Shown here: one piece after another, positions 17,045-26,201 of the stretch | Layout of the letters: each line of letters opens with the position of its first letter | How positions within the stretch are numbered: the first letter of the stretch is position 1 | Source of the DNA: Microterricola viridarii | Lineage (GTDB): Bacteria > Actinomycetota > Actinomycetes > Actinomycetales > Microbacteriaceae | NCBI RefSeq assembly: GCF_900104895.1 | Contig: NZ_LT629742.1 | Coordinates: forward strand, 2,480,001 to 2,544,000 | DNA length: 64,000 nt | Direction of reading: 5' to 3' | The notes under the pieces: model-generated | What the model was told of the DNA's origin: nothing | Database searches by the model: none | What the model saw: only the letters and a program-made list of their open reading frames with translations | Position numbers and translations under genes: made by a program

Positions 17045-17440
17045 CTAGTCCGCGAGCTCGGCGAACAGCTCGACGCTATTGCCGTCCGGGTCCAACAGGA
17101 TCGCGTAGCGCTGGCCCCAGAAGGCGTCCCAGGGCTCCTTATGCGCACCGGCCCCGTTGGAGACGCACTCGGCGAACAGCTCGTCCAGCTCGGCGACGGA
17201 ATCGCAGCGGAAGGCCGGCACCATGCGGTGACCGCCGACCGGCGCCACCCAGTCCGGGTCGAAGCTCCGCACGACGTCAATGGTGTCCCAACCGAGGCGC
17301 AGCCCGCCCGGCAGCGTCAGCTCGACGTGATCCTCGCTCTCGGCCCCGGCCGGTATCTCCAGCCCGACCCTGCGATAGAAGTCCAGCGAGGCAGCCATGT
17401 CGGCGACAACAAAACCAATGAGATCAAGTCGAACGGTCAT
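17045..17440 (-). CDS. VOC (glyoxalase/bleomycin-resistance) family protein
   Basis: A 131-residue single-module vicinal-oxygen-chelate protein. It opens with LIGFVVADMAASLDFYRRVGLE and ends with GQRYAILLDPDGNSVELFAEL, the two beta-alpha halves typical of the fold, with a Glu ligand in the last strand. Such proteins bind a metal and act as dioxygenases, isomerases or drug-binding proteins; no substrate can be assigned. It is divergent from the alpha/beta hydrolase gene. Confidence 0.85.
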   Translation of the reverse strand: MTVRLDLIGFVVADMAASLDFYRRVGLEIPAGAESEDHVELTLPGGLRLGWDTIDVVRSFDPDWVAPVGGHRMVPAFRCDSVAELDELFAECVSNGAGAHKEPWDAFWGQRYAILLDPDGNSVELFAELAD

Positions 17441-17470
17441 GGCCGTAGCTTAACTCAGCTCGGCACTGTG

Positions 17471-17499
17471 TTGACGGGCGACGAGGAGAAACCTAGTCT
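17471..17499 (+). promoter_or_regulatory. Promoter of the alpha/beta hydrolase gene
   Basis: TTGACG (17471-17476) and TAGTCT (17494-17499) are separated by exactly 17 bases, a good sigma-A-type promoter. It is followed by a GAGAGG ribosome-binding site before ATG 17525. Confidence 0.75.
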
Positions 17500-17524
17500 C
17501 ACTCTCGTCGAGAGGTGCATCACC

Positions 17525-18388
17525 ATGACCGAATTCACCGTCACCGCCCGCGGCGACCGGGTGGCCTACGACCGGCGCGGCTCCGGCCCCGCCCTGATCT
17601 TCATCGCCGGCGCCGGGCCGTTCCGGGCCATGGACCCGGTGACGACGGAGACCGCCACGCTCGCCGCCGAGCGGGGAATCACGACGCTCGTCTACGACCG
17701 GCTGGGCCGGGGCGAGAGCCCGGTCGAGGGGCGCATCGACCTGGACCGCGAGCTCGAGGCGGTGGCCGCGCTGCTCGGGGTGGCCGGCGGCCGCGCCGTG
17801 CTCTGCGGCCACTCCTCCGGCTGCTCGATCGCGCTGGCGGCCGCCGCCCGCGGCCTGCCGGTCGCCGGGCTCGCCCTCTGGGAGGCGCCGCTCGGACCGC
17901 CGGACGGCGGCGCCCGCGAGTGGGCGGCCGAGGTCGACCGGCTGATCGAGGCGGGCGAGCTGGACGCCGCGCTCGTGCACTACATGAAGGACATCCCGCC
18001 GGAGTATCTCGAGTACTGGCGGGACTCCCCCGAGTTCCCGGCGCTCGTGGCCAACGCCGGCAGCCTGCGCCCGGACGGCGAGTCGCTCGCCTGGGCCGAG
18101 TCGGCCCCGCTCAGCGAGCTCTGCGCCGGCATCCGCGTGCCCGTCGAGGCGCTGGTCGGCGAGGAAACCCTGCCGATCATGCTCAGCGCCGCCGACGCGA
18201 TCGTCGCGGCGATCCCCGGTGCCGTCCAGAAGCGGATGCCGGGCGCGCAGCACGAGTGGCAGGCCGCGCCGATGGCGGCCGAGCTCGCGGCGTTCGTCAC
18301 CGCCGCGTTCGGCACGGCCGCGCGCGACACGGCAACAGACGCAGAACGGGGCACCGCCGAATCGGCGGTGCCCCGTCAGGAGTCGTGA
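17525..18388 (+). CDS. Alpha/beta hydrolase
   Basis: A 287-residue alpha/beta-fold hydrolase. The oxyanion region is ALIFIAGAGPF, the nucleophile elbow is GHSSGCS (catalytic Ser in LCGHSSG, about residue 100), and the catalytic His is in KRMPGAQHEWQ near residue 240. The acid is probably the Glu in VEALVGEETLP. The substrate is unknown. ATG 17525 has a GAGAGG site 8 bases upstream. The last codons contain a perfect terminator-like hairpin (18346-18376), so the 3' end of the coding region doubles as a transcription stop. Confidence 0.88.
   Translation: MTEFTVTARGDRVAYDRRGSGPALIFIAGAGPFRAMDPVTTETATLAAERGITTLVYDRLGRGESPVEGRIDLDRELEAVAALLGVAGGRAVLCGHSSGCSIALAAAARGLPVAGLALWEAPLGPPDGGAREWAAEVDRLIEAGELDAALVHYMKDIPPEYLEYWRDSPEFPALVANAGSLRPDGESLAWAESAPLSELCAGIRVPVEALVGEETLPIMLSAADAIVAAIPGAVQKRMPGAQHEWQAAPMAAELAAFVTAAFGTAARDTATDAERGTAESAVPRQES
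18346..18376. terminator. Bidirectional terminator embedded in the hydrolase coding end
   Basis: Two 15-base arms (ACGGGGCACCGCCGA at 18346 and its exact complement at 18362-18376) flank a single base. The hairpin ends 10 bases before the hydrolase stop codon's last two codons and also follows the oppositely oriented Cys-rich peptide gene. It can serve both convergent units. Confidence 0.75.
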
Positions 18389-18392
18389 GCGC

Positions 18393-18533
18393 TTAGGAGC
18401 AGCAGCCTCCGCCGCAGCAGCTTGCGCCCTCGGCCGAGGCGTCGGCCGAGACGTTGGTCAGCTGGATGAGGGGCTTGACCGCGACGGCCTCGACGGCCGG
18501 GTCGACCGGAGTGGTGATGGTGGTTTCGCTCAT
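18393..18533 (-). CDS. 46-residue cysteine-rich peptide coupled to a FrnE-type oxidoreductase
   Basis: A small frame starting at ATG 18533 and ending at TAA 18393. The N-terminal 36 residues are acidic and low in Cys; the peptide then ends in SCCGGGCCS, with Cys at 39, 40, 44 and 45. Its ATG overlaps the TGA of the DsbA-family gene (ATGA), so it is translated by coupling. No signal peptide or membrane segment is seen. The Cys-Cys-x3-Cys-Cys tail suggests metal binding or disulfide chemistry, or a modified peptide core; none of these is shown. I do not recognise the family. Coding is supported by the coupling, the in-frame stop and the lack of any other gene there. Confidence 0.7.
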   Translation of the reverse strand: MSETTITTPVDPAVEAVAVKPLIQLTNVSADASAEGASCCGGGCCS

Positions 18534-19204
18534 GCGGGGATCTCCTCGGCTCGCTCGCTCCGCACCTGCTGCAGAACTTGTGCAAACGTATCAGGGTCCT
18601 GCGCGCCGGAGACGCCGTACTTGCCGTCGATCACGAAGAACGGCACGCCGTTGATGCCGAACTGCTGCGCCTGCGCCTGGTCGGCGCGCACGGCGGGGAG
18701 GTACTCGTCCTCGTTGAGCGAGCGGAGCACGTCGGCCCGGTCGAGGCCGAGCTCTGCGCCGAGGTCGGCGAGGTCCTCCGCGCGCCCGAGGTGGCGGCCC
18801 TCGGTGAAGTAGGCGCTGAACAGCCGCTCGGCGGCCTGCAGCTGGATGCCCTGCGCCTTCGCGTAGTGCAACAGCTGGTGCGCCTTGACCGTGTTGGTGT
18901 GCTTGAGGATGTCGAAGTTGTACTCCAGGCCGACCGCGGCGGCGACGCCGGTGACCTGCTCGAGCATCCCGCGGAGCTGCTCGGCCGGCATGCCCTTGTG
19001 CTCGGCGAGGAAGTCGATCTCGCTGCCCTCGAAGTCGACGGGGGTGTCGGGTGAGAGTTCGTAGCTGTGGTACTCCACGATCACCTCTGGGGCGTCGGCA
19101 TCCGCCTGGAAAGCGGCGACACCGCCCTCGAACTTGCGCTTGCCGATGAAGCACCAGGGGCAGGCGATATCCGACCAGACGTCGATCTTGATGGGTTCAG
19201 TCAT
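18530..19204 (-). CDS. DsbA family oxidoreductase, FrnE type (first copy)
   Basis: A 224-residue cytosolic thioredoxin-fold protein of the FrnE/2-hydroxychromene-2-carboxylate-isomerase-like DsbA group. The active-site CPWC is at residues 15-18 in DIACPWCFIGKRKFE. The helical insert contains HTNTVKAHQLLHYAKAQG, and the cis-Pro loop is in FGINGVPFFVIDGKYGVSGAQ. FrnE proteins have disulfide oxidoreductase/isomerase activity in the cytoplasm. There is no signal peptide. A close paralogue lies at 19928-20572 across the HEAT-repeat gene. This copy is coupled to the Cys-rich peptide. Confidence 0.92.
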   Translation of the reverse strand: MTEPIKIDVWSDIACPWCFIGKRKFEGGVAAFQADADAPEVIVEYHSYELSPDTPVDFEGSEIDFLAEHKGMPAEQLRGMLEQVTGVAAAVGLEYNFDILKHTNTVKAHQLLHYAKAQGIQLQAAERLFSAYFTEGRHLGRAEDLADLGAELGLDRADVLRSLNEDEYLPAVRADQAQAQQFGINGVPFFVIDGKYGVSGAQDPDTFAQVLQQVRSERAEEIPA

Positions 19205-19261
19205 AGAGGGGCCCAACGTATGCCCGCTCTCGCATATTCCCGAACGCCCAGCATCGCCAGC

Positions 19262-19267
19262 TACAGT
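19262..19267 (+). promoter_or_regulatory. Likely -10 box of the HEAT-repeat gene
   Basis: TACAGT lies 9 bases before ATG 19277 with no ribosome-binding site between, again a leaderless or near-leaderless arrangement. No clear -35 box. Confidence 0.4.
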
Positions 19268-19276
19268 TGAAGCGCC

Positions 19277-19864
19277 ATGGCAAACAAACTGAATCCGCAC
19301 CCCGACATCCCCCTCGATCTGCCGACCGGCGAGCGTCTCAACGCCGCCATCGAGCACTACGGCGCCGACGTCGTCGCGCAGAACGCCATCGCCCTCCTGC
19401 GCGGTAAGAACGCCGGCAAGGACTTCCTGCTCTACGCCGGCGGACGCCACGCGCTCGGCATCCTCGACGGCGCCCCCGCCCTCTACTGGCCCGAGCTCTG
19501 GGGCGCCCGCGCCCTGCTGCACGTCTGGGACGAGCAGGCCGCCCCCTACGTCGTCGTCGGCCTCGGCAACCAGGCCTGGCGCATCCGCGAGATGTGCGCC
19601 AGGGTCGTGGCGCTGCGCGAGCTGCAGGTCGCCGACAAGCTGGTGCGCCTCACCACCGACGAGAACCCGCGCGTGCGCGCCGCCGCCCTGCACGCCCTCG
19701 GCGCCCAGGGCACCGAGACCCACCTGCCCACCATCGAGCAGCGCCTGCGCGACCCGGAGAAGGCCGTGCGCGTCGCCGCCCAGCAGTCCCGCGACGCACT
19801 GAAGGCCCGCCTGGCCGCCGCGGAGCCCGACGCCGCCGCCGAAACCGACGCGCCCGCCGAGTAA
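19277..19864 (+). CDS. HEAT-repeat protein
   Basis: A 195-residue protein with HEAT/PBS-lyase-like repeats in its second half: RIREMCARVVALRELQVADK, NPRVRAAALHALGAQGTETH and KAVRVAAQQSRDALKARL follow the alternating helix pattern. The first half (about 85 residues) has no recognised domain. HEAT repeats serve as protein-binding scaffolds; no enzymatic residues are evident. The tail is Ala/Asp/Glu-rich. It stands alone on the plus strand between the two FrnE-type genes and is closed by a strong terminator. Confidence 0.8.
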   Translation: MANKLNPHPDIPLDLPTGERLNAAIEHYGADVVAQNAIALLRGKNAGKDFLLYAGGRHALGILDGAPALYWPELWGARALLHVWDEQAAPYVVVGLGNQAWRIREMCARVVALRELQVADKLVRLTTDENPRVRAAALHALGAQGTETHLPTIEQRLRDPEKAVRVAAQQSRDALKARLAAAEPDAAAETDAPAE

Positions 19865-19878
19865 CTCCCCAGCACCGC

Positions 19879-19912
19879 GGAAGGCCGGCACCCGAGGGGG
19901 TGCCGGCCTTCC
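19879..19912. terminator. Bidirectional terminator
   Basis: Perfect 15-bp stem (GGAAGGCCGGCACCC and its complement) with a 4-base loop between the convergent HEAT-repeat and second FrnE-type genes. Confidence 0.85.
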
Positions 19913-19927
19913 GTCGTCTGGTCGGTG

Positions 19928-20572
19928 CTATGCCTTCTCGCTGCGCACCTGTTCGAGCGCCTGCGCGAACGTGGCCGGGTCCTGCGCGCCCGAGATGCCG
20001 TACTTGCCGTCGATGACGAAGAACGGGACGCCCTGGATGCCGAAGGCCTGGGCCTGGGCGACATCCGCCTTGACGTCGGCGAGGAACTCGTTCTCGGTCA
20101 GCGCGCGCACGACGTCCCCGCGGTCGAAACCGAGCTCGGCGGCCAGGTCGGCGAGGTCCTCGATGCGGCCGACGTGGCCGCCCTCGACGAAGTAGGCCTT
20201 GAGCAGGCGCTCCTTCATCTCGAGCTGGCGCCCCTTCGACTTGGCGTAGTGCAGCAGTTCGTGCGCCTTGACCGTGTTGGTCTGCTTGACGGCGTCGTAG
20301 TCGTACTCGAGGCCGACGCCGGCGGCGATGTCGGTGACGTTCTGCAGCATCTGCTGCACCTGCTCGAGCGGCATGCCCTTGCGCTGGCTGAGGTACTCGC
20401 CGGGGCTGCCCTCGAAGTCGACGGGGGTGTCGGGGGCCAGCTCGTAGCTGTGGTACTCGATCTCCACGTCGCCGCCGAACTGGGTGACGCCCGCCTCGAA
20501 CTTGCGCTTGCCGATGTAGCACCAGGGGCACTGCACGTCGGACCAGATGTCTACTTTGATGGTTTCACTCAC
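19928..20572 (-). CDS. DsbA family oxidoreductase, FrnE type (second copy)
   Basis: A 214-residue paralogue of the protein at 18530-19204, with the same CPWC at 15-18 (DVQCPWCYIGKRKFEAG), QTNTVKAHELLHYAKSKG and FGIQGVPFFVIDGKYGISGAQ. By eye roughly 60% of positions match the first copy. GTG 20572 is chosen because VSETIKVDIW lines up with MTEPIKIDVW of the paralogue; GTG 20581 is the alternative. No cysteine-rich peptide follows this copy. It is followed by a shared terminator and preceded by uppS on the same strand. Confidence 0.9.
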   Translation of the reverse strand: MSETIKVDIWSDVQCPWCYIGKRKFEAGVTQFGGDVEIEYHSYELAPDTPVDFEGSPGEYLSQRKGMPLEQVQQMLQNVTDIAAGVGLEYDYDAVKQTNTVKAHELLHYAKSKGRQLEMKERLLKAYFVEGGHVGRIEDLADLAAELGFDRGDVVRALTENEFLADVKADVAQAQAFGIQGVPFFVIDGKYGISGAQDPATFAQALEQVRSEKA

Positions 20573-20610
20573 CGTTGTCACACTAGCGCCCCGGCGCGCA
20601 CGGGCGGTTC

Positions 20611-21414
20611 CTAGGCGCTGGGCGCGTCGACGGCTCCGCCGAAGCGCCGGTTGCGCGAGGCGTACAGCTCGACGGCGCGCCACAGCTCCTGGCGGGTGAA
20701 GTCCGGCCAGAGGGTGTCGAGGAACACCATCTCGGCGTAGGCGGACTGCCAGAGCAGGAAGTTGGAGGTGCGCTGCTCCCCGGAGCTCCGCACGAACAGG
20801 TCGACGTCGGGCATCTCCGGGTTGTACAGCCGCTTCGCGATCGCCTTCTCGTTGACCGCGGACGGCTTCAGCCTGCCCGCCGCCACATCCTCGGCGATGG
20901 CGCGCACGGCATCCGTGATCTCGTTGCGGCCGCCGTAGTTCACGCACATGGTGAGGGTCATGGTGGAGTTGCCGGCGGTGAGCTTCTCGGCGAACTGCAG
21001 CTCGTTGATGACGGACGCCCAGAGCTTGGGCTTCCGGCCGGCCCAGCGGATCCGCACGCCCCACTCGTTCAGCTGGTCGCGGCGGCGGTGCAGCACGTCG
21101 CGGTTGAAGCCCATCAGGAAGCGCACCTCGTCGGGTGAGCGCTTCCAGTTCTCGGTGGAGAAGGCGTACACGCTCAGGTGCTTGACGCCGATCTGGATGG
21201 CGCCGGCGACGACGTCCAGCAGCGCGGCCTCCCCCGCCTTGTGCCCCTCGACCCGGGTGAGCCCGCGGGCGTTCGCCCAGCGGCCGTTGCCGTCCATCAC
21301 GATGGCGACGTGCTCCGGCACCGCCTTGGCGGGGATGGCCGGCGGGTAGATGCCGGTCCAGTCCAGCGGGCGGTACGCGACGGCGTCCTTGTGCGTGAGG
21401 GGTTTGGGGTTCAT
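20611..21414 (-). CDS. uppS: Isoprenyl transferase (undecaprenyl diphosphate synthase type)
   Basis: A 267-residue cis-prenyltransferase that makes the long-chain isoprenyl carrier for cell-wall synthesis. The catalytic Asp is in [11 protein letters not shown], followed by [11 protein letters not shown], the conserved [11 protein letters not shown], and the C-terminal [19 protein letters not shown] with the substrate-binding Arg residues. ATG 21414 overlaps the recO stop (ATGA), so a longer frame with a basic N-terminal extension is rejected. recO-uppS is a common actinobacterial pair. Confidence 0.96.
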   Translation of the reverse strand: MNPKPLTHKDAVAYRPLDWTGIYPPAIPAKAVPEHVAIVMDGNGRWANARGLTRVEGHKAGEAALLDVVAGAIQIGVKHLSVYAFSTENWKRSPDEVRFLMGFNRDVLHRRRDQLNEWGVRIRWAGRKPKLWASVINELQFAEKLTAGNSTMTLTMCVNYGGRNEITDAVRAIAEDVAAGRLKPSAVNEKAIAKRLYNPEMPDVDLFVRSSGEQRTSNFLLWQSAYAEMVFLDTLWPDFTRQELWRAVELYASRNRRFGGAVDAPSA

Positions 21415-22151
21415 ACGCTGCTTTCTCGCGAGACGTGGGAGAGCGAGCGCAGCCCGCGCTCGAGGTGCCATTGGGTGTAGGCGGCGACGACGCCGGAGGC
21501 CCCGGATGCCGTGTTCTCCGGCGCGGCATCCGCCACCGCCCAGTTGCCTTCCAGCAGGGCGCCGAGCAGTCCGAGGGTCTCGGTGTCCAGCCGGGGCGAG
21601 CCGGGCGGGGCGCAGTCGGCGCAGACGACGCCGCCGATCTGCACCACCATGTGGTTGTGCGGGCCGGCGAGGCCGCAGCGGGCGCAGTCGTGGAAGCTCG
21701 GCGCCCAGCCGGCCATGGAGAGGGCGCGCAGCAGGTAGGAGTCCAGCGTCAGGCTCGCGGTGTGCTCGCGGCGGGAGAGCGAGCGCAGGGCGCCGACCAG
21801 CAGCAGGTACTGCTGCAGCGACCCCTCCGACTCGGTGAGCTTGTCGGCGGTCTCGACCATCGCGGTCGCCGCCGTGTAGCTGGGGTAGTCCTCGGCGATG
21901 AGGGCGCCGTAGGCGCCGAGCGTCTCCGCCTGGGTGATCACGTCGAGGGTGCGGCCCTCGTAGAGCTGCAGGTCGGCGACCATGAACGGCTCCAGCCGGG
22001 AGCCGAACTTCGAGGCGGTGCGCCGCACGCCCTTCGCGACGGCCCGCACCTTGCCGTGGCGCCGTGTCAACAGCGTGACGATGCGGTCTGCCTCACCCAG
22101 CTTGTGGGTGCGCAGCACGACGGCTTCATCACGATAAACGGGCACAGTCAA
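21411..22151 (-). CDS. recO: DNA repair protein RecO
   Basis: A 246-residue recombination mediator that loads RecA in the RecF pathway. The N-terminal OB fold opens with [30 protein letters not shown], and the C-terminal part carries the four-Cys zinc motif [11 protein letters not shown]...VCADC. Length and start fit the family. It overlaps uppS and faces the divergent SDR gene across 32 bases. Confidence 0.95.
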   Translation of the reverse strand: MTVPVYRDEAVVLRTHKLGEADRIVTLLTRRHGKVRAVAKGVRRTASKFGSRLEPFMVADLQLYEGRTLDVITQAETLGAYGALIAEDYPSYTAATAMVETADKLTESEGSLQQYLLLVGALRSLSRREHTASLTLDSYLLRALSMAGWAPSFHDCARCGLAGPHNHMVVQIGGVVCADCAPPGSPRLDTETLGLLGALLEGNWAVADAAPENTASGASGVVAAYTQWHLERGLRSLSHVSRESSV

Positions 22152-22171
22152 TTATCGCCTGCTTTCGGCGC

Positions 22172-22177
22172 TAGAGT
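22172..22177 (+). promoter_or_regulatory. Likely -10 box of the SDR operon, leaderless
   Basis: TAGAGT is 6 bases upstream of GTG 22184 with no ribosome-binding site, which fits a leaderless transcript starting at the GTG and supports that start. Confidence 0.4.
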
Positions 22178-22183
22178 CGCTGC

Positions 22184-22963
22184 GTGAGCGAGTCGAGCGC
22201 GATGCGTCCCCCCGGCACGGTGTTGGTCACCGGTGGCACGGGCACCTTGGGCCGTGCGCTCGTGTCCGAGCTCCGGGCCCGCGGCGAAGCGCCCCGGGTG
22301 CTGAGCAGGACGCGCGGCGCCGGGCTGACCACGGCCGACCTCGCCACCGGTGCCGGCCTCGACGCGGCCCTGGATGGCATCGACACCGTGTTCCACCTGG
22401 CGACGGGCAACCGCAACGACCTCGACATCAGCCGGGCGCTGCTGGATGCCGCCCGCGCGCAGGCCAGGCCGCCGCACCTCGTCTACATCTCCATCGTCGG
22501 CGTCGAGCAGATCCCGCTCCCCTACTACCGCGGCAAGCTCGCCGTCGAGCGGGCGATCGAGGGATCGGGGCTGCCGTTCGCGATCCTCCGCGCCACCCAG
22601 TTCCACCCCTTCATCGAGCGGCTCTTCTCCGCCCAGCGCGCGTTGCCCGTGCTGCTCGCCCCGAACTTCTCGGCCCAGCCCATCGCCGTCGACGAGGTGG
22701 CCGGCCGCCTGATCGAACTGGCGGATGCCGGAACGCTCGGCCGCGCGGCCGACATCGGCGGCCCAGAGGTGCTCAGCCTGCAGGAGCTCGCCCTGGCGTA
22801 CCGGGCCGCGCGGGGCGGCCGCCGACCGGTCGCGCGGGTGGCGCTGCCCGGTGCGACGGTGCGCGCGTATCGGGCGGGCCACAACCTCGTGCCCGGCCCG
22901 CCGTTCGGGCGGCAGCGCTTCGGCGAATACCTGGCCTCACGCTTTGGTATACATGGAGCATGA
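22184..22963 (+). CDS. NAD(P)-binding SDR/NmrA-like protein
   Basis: A 259-residue atypical short-chain dehydrogenase. The Rossmann motif VLVTGGTGTLGRALV is near residues 12-25. The substrate-side pattern is like NmrA/nucleoside-diphosphate-sugar epimerases (VFHLATGNRNDLDISRALLDAA, then PYYRGKLAVERAIEGSGLPFAILRATQFH). It lacks the classical Tyr-x3-Lys in usual form but has YYRGK at an equivalent place. The substrate is unknown. GTG 22184 is taken as start; ATG 22202 is possible. It overlaps the channel gene downstream (ATGA). Confidence 0.85.
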   Translation: MSESSAMRPPGTVLVTGGTGTLGRALVSELRARGEAPRVLSRTRGAGLTTADLATGAGLDAALDGIDTVFHLATGNRNDLDISRALLDAARAQARPPHLVYISIVGVEQIPLPYYRGKLAVERAIEGSGLPFAILRATQFHPFIERLFSAQRALPVLLAPNFSAQPIAVDEVAGRLIELADAGTLGRAADIGGPEVLSLQELALAYRAARGGRRPVARVALPGATVRAYRAGHNLVPGPPFGRQRFGEYLASRFGIHGA

Positions 22964-23619
22964 GCGTCACCCCCTTCGTCATCCCCCTCTGGCTCGACCT
23001 GACCGCGGTCGCCGTCGGGGCGATTCAGGGCGCCATGTTCGCCGCCCGCATGAAGGACCGCCGGATCGACCTGCTCGGCATTGCCATCATCGGCGTCGTC
23101 GTCGGGCTCGGCGGCGGTCTGCTGCGTGACCTGCTGATCAACCAGCTGCCGGCCGCCATGGCCAGCAACTGGTACCTGCCGGTGGCCACCGCGTTCGCCT
23201 TGATCGGCATGGCGCTGGTGCGCCTGTTCGACAAGCTGAACCCCCTGATCATCGCGCTGGACGCCATCACGATCGGCCTCTTCGCCGCGATCGGGGTGAC
23301 CAAGGCCCTCGCCTACGGCGTGCCGGAGGTGCCCGCGGCGTTCGTCGGCGTGGTGAGCGCCGTCGGCGGGTCGATCCTGCGCGACATGATGCTGAACCTG
23401 CCGATCGCGCTCATGCACGTCGGCTCGCTCTACGCGGTCGCGGCCGGCGTCGGCTGCACGCTGCTCGTGATCATGGTGGCCTCCGGCGTGCAGATCACGC
23501 TCGCCGGCATCATCTGCGTCGTCATCGTCACGATCATCCGCCTGCTCGCCGTGCGCTTCGGCTGGAGCCTGCCCGAGCAGCGCGCCATCGCCAGCTGGCC
23601 GCGCTGGCGCCGCGCCTAG
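22960..23619 (+). CDS. Trimeric intracellular cation channel (TRIC) family membrane protein
   Basis: A 219-residue protein with about seven membrane segments. It has two related halves, each with a Gly-rich motif followed by RD: GLGGGLLRDLL near residue 52 and VGGSILRDMML near residue 137. This is the hallmark of the bacterial TRIC channel family (formerly UPF0126, YadS/YicG). These form potassium-permeable channels. It is coupled to the SDR gene and followed by a small lipoprotein gene 13 bases later. Confidence 0.92.
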   Translation: MSVTPFVIPLWLDLTAVAVGAIQGAMFAARMKDRRIDLLGIAIIGVVVGLGGGLLRDLLINQLPAAMASNWYLPVATAFALIGMALVRLFDKLNPLIIALDAITIGLFAAIGVTKALAYGVPEVPAAFVGVVSAVGGSILRDMMLNLPIALMHVGSLYAVAAGVGCTLLVIMVASGVQITLAGIICVVIVTIIRLLAVRFGWSLPEQRAIASWPRWRRA

Positions 23620-23632
23620 ACAACGGAGACCC

Positions 23633-23965
23633 ATGAACCAGCGCCTGCTCGCCCTCCCCGTCGCCCTCCTGCTGGGCCTCGGCCTCGCCGGCTGCTCGAG
23701 CGCGCCGGAGACGGCGTCCGTCTCGGTCGAGGTGCGGGCGGATGCCACGACGGGCGCGCCGCAGACGCTCGACGTCGAGGTGCGCGATGCCCGCGGCACC
23801 GTGCTGGTGGCCGAGACGATGAGCTCCGGCACGACGCTCCAGTTCGACGGCATCCCGTTCGGCGAGGTGAGCATCGAGGCCATCGGCCTCTGCGAGCTGG
23901 GCACGACCCTGGACGCCGCCGGGGCGACGGCCATCTTCGAGCCGAAGCACTGCACGATCGAGTAG
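23633..23965 (+). CDS. Small lipoprotein of unknown function
   Basis: A 110-residue protein with a type II signal peptide: basic MNQR start, hydrophobic core and lipobox LAGC at residues 18-21. The mature part is predicted beta-rich (VSVEVRADATTG, QTLDVEVRDARGTVLVAE) and may be a small Ig-like or transthyretin-like domain. It contains two Cys near the C-terminus (CELG and KHCTIE) that could form a disulfide. It ends the SDR-TRIC operon. No family recognised. Confidence 0.8.
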   Translation: MNQRLLALPVALLLGLGLAGCSSAPETASVSVEVRADATTGAPQTLDVEVRDARGTVLVAETMSSGTTLQFDGIPFGEVSIEAIGLCELGTTLDAAGATAIFEPKHCTIE

Positions 23966-24074
23966 TGCCGCGAGGGCGCCTCGTACCACTGGTCGCGTTG
24001 CTGGGGGCTCGGCCACGGCGTCGGTACTGCTGCCGTCGGGCGGCGTTCGTGCTGTGGCCGCGCTCGCGGCACGC

Positions 24075-24120
24075 GAAAAGTCTCGCGGCCCCCGACATAC
24101 CGGGGGCCGCGAGACTTTTC
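24075..24120. repeat. 20-bp perfect hairpin, element family B, copy 1
   Basis: Arms at 24075-24094 (GAAAAGTCTCGCGGCCCCCG) and 24101-24120 are exact complements around the loop ACATAC. It lies between the convergent lipoprotein and leuA genes and is followed by AGGGCCGCGAG. A near-identical core, in inverted orientation, is at 47318-47391. A terminator role is plausible. An outer pair GTGCCGCGAG (23965) / CTCGCGGCAC (24063) also brackets the region before it. Confidence 0.8.
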
Positions 24121-24151
24121 CAGGGCCGCGAGGGCGCTGTGCTGGTGCGCG

Positions 24152-25939
<1,788 letters not shown>

Positions 25940-25944
25940 TCAAT

Positions 25945-26016
25945 CTCCTCGCGAGTGGTGGTCAGCCAACGACAAACTCCGCGACGAGGGAGGCCTGAGA
26001 TTAGGACTCGTCGCGG
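25945..26016 (-). promoter_or_regulatory. Candidate translational attenuator of leuA
   Basis: Three segments can pair in two ways. Arm 1 (26007-26016, inside the leader peptide, CCGCGACGAG on the minus strand) is the exact 10-bp complement of arm 2 (25979-25988). Arm 2 can instead pair at 8 of 9 positions with arm 3 (25945-25953, CGCGAGGAG), which contains the leuA ribosome-binding site. A ribosome stalled at the Leu codons would allow arm 1-arm 2 pairing and leave leuA open; a ribosome reaching the leader stop would block arm 1 and let arm 2 mask the site. The pairings are seen; the mechanism is inferred. Confidence 0.7.
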
Positions 26017-26045
26017 CAGCTAAGGAGGAGCAGACCGTGGAACAC
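26001..26045 (-). CDS. leuA leader peptide with four consecutive leucine codons
   Basis: A 14-codon frame, GTG 26045 to TAA 26001, reading MFHGLLLLSCRDES with Leu codons CTG CTC CTC CTT. A -10-like TAGCCT (26052-26057) ends 6 bases before the GTG, so the transcript may be leaderless. It lies 67 bases upstream of leuA, and its last codons form one arm of the attenuator. Leucine leader peptides before actinobacterial leuA are a known type of regulator; the short length and missing ribosome-binding site keep confidence moderate. Confidence 0.7.
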   Translation of the reverse strand: MFHGLLLLSCRDES

Positions 26046-26164
26046 ACTTTCAGGCTAGCACTTCCCGCCCGGGGCGGGAGCCACGTGACACGCAAACCGG
26101 CGCTCACGTCGTCGGGGTGCGCGCCAGGGCGGCCCACGATCTGAGAGCCGGGGCGTCGGATGCC

Positions 26165-26193
26165 GCGCCCCAGCCGAGCCGCGGCTGGGGCGC
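26165..26193 (-). terminator. Terminator-like hairpin after the ABC permease gene
   Basis: Perfect 12-bp stem (GCGCCCCAGCCG and complement) with a 5-base loop, 8 bases beyond the stop codon of the permease gene. The remaining bases 26046-26164 contain the leuA leader promoter region and nothing else that I recognise. Confidence 0.7.
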
Positions 26194-26201
26194 TTGTTGA
26201 G

